Positions 60,732-64,000 of a stretch of 64,000 bases of DNA are shown here, piece after piece. The position numbers and the translations under genes are program-made. Below the pieces are notes generated by a model. The model searched no databases. It saw only the letters and a program-made list of their open reading frames with translations, and was not told where the DNA came from. The stretch's first letter is position 1. Every line of letters starts with the position of its first letter. The DNA comes from Paenibacillus sp. 1781tsa1 (GTDB taxonomy: Bacteria; Bacillota; Bacilli; Paenibacillales; Paenibacillaceae), in the NCBI RefSeq assembly GCF_024159265.1, contig NZ_JAMYWY010000001.1, positions 6,820,001-6,884,000 of the forward strand. Reading direction: 5' to 3'.

Positions 60732-61778
60732 TTGTTGCAGCTTTCGGAAAAACAGGCGCAGGATATTGTCGATAAAATGATGCAGGACATTCCATACAAC
60801 ATCAACATTATGAATGAGCACGGCATTATTATTGGAAGTGGTCAGAAGGAACGTATGGGCACCGTTCATCAGGGTGCTGTCCGCGCGTTGACGACAGGAA
60901 GCATGGTTGAGGTCTGGGAAGATGGCATACTTGAGAAAATGGGCACCAACGAACCGATTCTCATCAATCAGCAGCATGTCGGAGTCATTGGCATATCCGG
61001 TCATCCGGATGAAGTTCGGCCTTTCTGCAATATCGTGCGCACCACCGTATCTCTCCTGATCGAACAGCGTAATCAATTGGAAAGTATGGCCCATGAAGCT
61101 TCACGTAAAAAAGCCTTTATCGAACGACTGCTGAACCAATCCGGCTCCTACTCACAAAAGGTAAAAAAGGAAGCTCTGCAATACCGTATTGATCTGCAAT
61201 TGCCCACCATTCTTCTATATATCCGTTTCCCCAGGAAATCCATGGCTGCGGACACTGAGATCAACCGAATATTGCACCAAGTTCCTTCATTCTCTGTTGA
61301 AGGTGATGGCGACACACAGATCATCCTGATCCAGAATGAAGCAGACGTTGATCCTACAATCCAAACTTTGAGACAGATCACATCCGAAGCGTTCATCGCC
61401 GTCAGCCGAAAAGAAGCGAATATCGCCATCGGTTATGAACAGGCCCGGTCTGTGATGAACATCCTGCTGGCACTTCAACCAGATTCGCTGATCATTCGGT
61501 ATGAGGAAGTGCCCTTTCTGGTACGATTCAGCGCAGCTGACTTAACGCCTCATGCCAACATCGTCAGCAAACTTGAGGACACAGCTGATCTGCTGGATAC
61601 CCTGCGCAGTTTTATCCATCATAACGGCAGCATGACCACGACAGCAGACCATCTCAATATTCACCGCAATACCCTTCAATATCGGCTTAAACGCATACAG
61701 ACCCTGACGGGCAAAGACCCCCGCAATCTGCTAGAACTCATTGAACTTACCCACGGACTACTCGCGTTCTACCAATAA
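60732..61778 (+). CDS. CdaR-type sugar-diacid/glycerate regulator
   Basis: 348-aa regulator. N-terminal diacid-recognition domain (about 1-130) with DIPYNINIMNEHGIIIGSG and VIGISGHPDEVRPFCNIVRT; C-terminal PucR-type HTH (about 290-345) with TTTADHLNIHRNTLQYRLKR and GKDPRNLLELIEL. The start is TTG 60732, 7 nt after GGAGG, with a second TTG directly after. Divergence is not direct: it converges on the glycerate kinase gene. CdaR homologues activate glycerate/diacid use in response to glycerate, which fits the neighbouring kinase and permease. Confidence 0.88.
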   Translation: MLQLSEKQAQDIVDKMMQDIPYNINIMNEHGIIIGSGQKERMGTVHQGAVRALTTGSMVEVWEDGILEKMGTNEPILINQQHVGVIGISGHPDEVRPFCNIVRTTVSLLIEQRNQLESMAHEASRKKAFIERLLNQSGSYSQKVKKEALQYRIDLQLPTILLYIRFPRKSMAADTEINRILHQVPSFSVEGDGDTQIILIQNEADVDPTIQTLRQITSEAFIAVSRKEANIAIGYEQARSVMNILLALQPDSLIIRYEEVPFLVRFSAADLTPHANIVSKLEDTADLLDTLRSFIHHNGSMTTTADHLNIHRNTLQYRLKRIQTLTGKDPRNLLELIELTHGLLAFYQ

Positions 61779-61802
61779 CGTCAGAACAGCTTCGAGAATA
61801 GC

Positions 61803-61857
61803 AAAAGACGAGACACAGATCACCTGATTTCAGGCATATCCGTATCCCGTCTTTTTT
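61803..61857. terminator. Terminator between cdaR-type and glycerate kinase genes
   Basis: AAAAGACG and CGTCTTTT arms with an inner CACCTGATTTCAGG-type hairpin; T and A runs on both sides, serving the two convergent genes. Confidence 0.75.
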
Positions 61858-61913
61858 ACATCGCATTCCAATACGATCACGTAACTCCCCGTACGATCCT
61901 GATCGTCACTGAT

Positions 61914-63080
61914 CTAAGAGAGTAGACCCAGTTTCAGCACTCTGGCAATATTCTCGGTTGTACGCTCTACATTCTCCGGGCCTTCTCGCAATAGTCGCTC
62001 CAGATCTGCTGCTCCGGGCACAATACCGAATATGGCGTCAATGCCTTCCGCGTAAAGGGTATCGATCCCTTCACCCACGAAGCCTGCAAGGGCAATCACA
62101 GGTTTACCCGCTTCCTTGGCTGCCCTAGCAACGCCATAGGGCGTTTTACCAAATTTCGTTTGGAAGTCAATACCGCCCTCGCCCGTAAATACCACATCCG
62201 CAGCAATCAATTTTTCACGTAACTCCGTGTATTCAATGACAATTTCAATGCCTTTACGTAGTACAGCTTGTGTAAAAATCAAAAGTCCCGCACCCAATCC
62301 ACCAGCCGCTCCGGCACCTGGTATATCACGGACATCTTTATGCAGCTGCTGTTTCACCACATCTGCATAATGGGACAGGTTCACATCCAGCTGCTCAACC
62401 ATCTCTGGGGTAGCCCCTTTTTGTGGCCCAAACACCCTTGATGCCCCATGCTCCCCACAGAGTGGATTGGTCACATCACAGGCGACAATGAATTCCACTT
62501 CCTTCAAACGCTCATCCAGACCGGATACATCAATCTGAGCCAGTTGATCCAAAGCCCCACCACCCCGCGCAAGCGGTTGACCCTGTGCATCCAGAAACTT
62601 TGCACCAAGCGCTTCAGCCATACCAGCACCACCATCATTAGTGGCACTGCCACCAATGCCGATAATAATTTTACGGATACCCAGATCCAGACATGCCCGA
62701 ATCAACTCTCCTGTTCCATAGGTTGTCGTCCGTAGCGGGTCTCGAGCTTCCTTGGTTACCAGATGTATGCCACTGGCCGATGCCATCTCAATGGCCGCCG
62801 TTGTGCCATCACCCAGAATGCCATACTGGGCAGTCACTGTCTGACCTAAGGGTCCGCTCACCTCTTGCTGGTGAAGGGAACCGCCAGAAGCATCCACAAG
62901 GGACTGCACCGTGCCTTCCCCACCATCCGCCATGGGGACATGAATATATCCTGCGGTCGGATATATTTTACGCAATCCTTTTTCCATCGCGATACATACT
63001 TCTTTCGCTGTCATGCTCTCTTTAAACGAGTCCGGTGCCAGAACAAATGTCTTCTCTCTAGTCTCTTCAGTTTCTCTCAT
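61914..63080 (-). CDS. glxK: Glycerate kinase (GlxK/GarK family)
   Basis: Phosphorylates D-glycerate with ATP, 388 aa. FVLAPDSFKESMTAKEVC (about 11-28), PMADGGEGTVQSL, the Gly-rich IGIGGSATNDGGAGMAEALG and FTGEGGIDFQTKFGKTPYGV are family signatures. The ATG at 63080 is 8 nt after GGAG; an in-frame GTG at 63089 lies closer and is not preferred. It follows a GntP-family permease by 30 bp on the minus strand, making a glycerate uptake-and-phosphorylation operon next to a CdaR-type regulator. Confidence 0.94.
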   Translation of the reverse strand: MRETEETREKTFVLAPDSFKESMTAKEVCIAMEKGLRKIYPTAGYIHVPMADGGEGTVQSLVDASGGSLHQQEVSGPLGQTVTAQYGILGDGTTAAIEMASASGIHLVTKEARDPLRTTTYGTGELIRACLDLGIRKIIIGIGGSATNDGGAGMAEALGAKFLDAQGQPLARGGGALDQLAQIDVSGLDERLKEVEFIVACDVTNPLCGEHGASRVFGPQKGATPEMVEQLDVNLSHYADVVKQQLHKDVRDIPGAGAAGGLGAGLLIFTQAVLRKGIEIVIEYTELREKLIAADVVFTGEGGIDFQTKFGKTPYGVARAAKEAGKPVIALAGFVGEGIDTLYAEGIDAIFGIVPGAADLERLLREGPENVERTTENIARVLKLGLLS

Positions 63081-63110
63081 CTCTCTCACTCCATCCGTTA
63101 GATTAAAGAA

Positions 63111-64000
63111 TTAAAGGATAAATCCGTACAGTAATGTTGCTACAATGGCCATCGTGCCGCCCACAATTGCCTCATATGGAATCACGCCCATCCGCTGACG
63201 AATCGTCATCTTCATGCTGTCAGCCGACACGTGAAAGTAATTGCCCTGTGGTAGGGAGTCGATAACGGTAGCCCCAGTGTGCACCATAACAGCAGCCGCG
63301 AGCGGTGCTGTGCCCATGTTTAGGATGGCATCACCAAAGGAGCCTGTTGCCAAGATAACCCCTGTCGATGTTGAAGCCGTTGCGGCCGCCATCAGAATGC
63401 CCGCGATTGGTGCGAGGAAGGTACCGGATATTCCTGATGCTTCGATCAGACCAACGACCTGACCCGACAGATCAGAAGCAGAGATAAGTCCTGCGATCCC
63501 GCCTGCACCTACCAGAATGAGCACAGTTGCTGTCATCTTGTTTAATCCTGAAGTTGTATATTTTACGATGTTTCTGCCTTGCCCCATCGCCAGCATACCG
63601 ATGATGCCTGCAATCGGCAGGATGTACATCGCATCCACTTTAAAAGTAGACAATGCTTCAATGCCCGTAATAGAGCCGATTGGATTGATCATCAACAAAA
63701 TGATCGCAACCAACGGGGCAACAATGGCCTTGTTCAATGGTGGATACTTTGATGTATCTATATCGCCCTGTTCGGCTTCCTGGTCAGAAACCATAACCCC
63801 TTTGTTCTTGAGCATTGAAGCTACAATTACAGTTACAATCAAGCCGCAGATGGCGGGAATTACGCCTGCCAGCATAACGTTGCTCAGATCCAGATCGAAT
63901 CCTCGTGCTGCTGCAATTGTATTGGGGTTCGGAGAGATAATGTTCCCCGCCTTACCTCCACCCGATAAAGCCAGCAGTAGGGCCAATTTGGATATGCCCA
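63111..64000 (-). CDS. GntP-family permease, probable glycerate/gluconate transporter (N-terminus beyond window)
   Basis: The last 296 codons of a polytopic transporter; the 5' end lies right of 64000. The conserved GNIISPNPNTIAAARGFDL motif near the left of the visible part, LPIAGIIGMLAMGQGRN, ATASTSTGVILATGSFGDAI and VHTGATVIDSLPQGNYFHVS are typical of GntP/GntT-type proton symporters. Eight or more helices are visible. Adjacent to glycerate kinase (30 bp), so glycerate is the likely substrate (inference). Confidence 0.9.
   Translation of the reverse strand, partial: GISKLALLLALSGGGKAGNIISPNPNTIAAARGFDLDLSNVMLAGVIPAICGLIVTVIVASMLKNKGVMVSDQEAEQGDIDTSKYPPLNKAIVAPLVAIILLMINPIGSITGIEALSTFKVDAMYILPIAGIIGMLAMGQGRNIVKYTTSGLNKMTATVLILVGAGGIAGLISASDLSGQVVGLIEASGISGTFLAPIAGILMAAATASTSTGVILATGSFGDAILNMGTAPLAAAVMVHTGATVIDSLPQGNYFHVSADSMKMTIRQRMGVIPYEAIVGGTMAIVATLLYGFIL

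Overview
The window reads like a chromosomal segment of a Paenibacillus-type Firmicute (genus inferred, not proven). The pointers are AGGAGG-type Shine-Dalgarno sites before almost every gene, frequent TTG and GTG starts, two carbohydrate ABC importers encoded without their own ATPase, two large S-layer-homology (SLH) surface proteins, an orphan Sfp-type transferase, and one- or two-gene operons bounded by strong intrinsic terminators. I see no rRNA, tRNA, CRISPR array, prophage or intact insertion sequence.

Layout. 1-4092 (minus): AraC-type regulator, two sugar permeases and a lipoprotein binding protein cut by the left edge, with paired palindromes and a cre-like site in front of the transport genes. 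4210-6294: Fsr-like MFS exporter and a lone ABC ATPase. 6494-11500 (minus): a methyltransferase, then a MarR-headed operon (GH8-like hydrolase, degenerate GGDEF protein, small membrane protein, processive GT2) that resembles c-di-GMP-controlled exopolysaccharide loci. 11686-20256: housekeeping and small-molecule genes (GNAT, RlmN-family, NSS transporter, greA, arylamine NAT, Sfp-type PPTase, Bax-inhibitor-like protein, GIY-YIG protein), with a MITE-like repeat at 17750-17948. 20384-20823: a promoter-to-terminator stretch without an ORF, a candidate ncRNA. 20927-23766: MocR regulator, D-Ala-D-Ala ligase and a GNAT in one operon. 23944-37736: mostly single genes, including a GNAT-pentapeptide fusion, a stalk-domain lipoprotein that seems to start at ATT, a TerD-VWA protein, a retropepsin pair, a TetR/SDR divergent pair, a VanZ-RDD fusion and a pNB-type esterase.

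38223-47089 is clearly different: AT-rich, with TTA/AAA/ATT-rich codon use unlike both flanks. It holds a 1461-residue SLH adhesin, a hybrid histidine kinase carrying two different kinase cores, and a receiver-winged-helix-BTAD (SARP-like) response regulator. The adhesin and kinase promoters share an 11-bp-period direct repeat (heptamer TTGTTCA), the architecture bound by SARP regulators. I read this as a transferred, self-contained signal-to-surface module and consider it the most interesting system here.

47196-64000: a decayed gene; a metallophosphoesterase/SMR/HAD operon with overlapping genes; a second ATPase-less sugar importer divergent from a GbsR-type regulator; an orphan protein with a TIR-like pattern; a 1339-residue SLH protein with internal modules; an SDR/HxlR divergent pair with a 20-bp palindrome; and a CdaR regulator divergent from glycerate kinase plus a GntP-family permease that runs off the right edge. 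All functions are inferred by reading the sequence; no database search was run.
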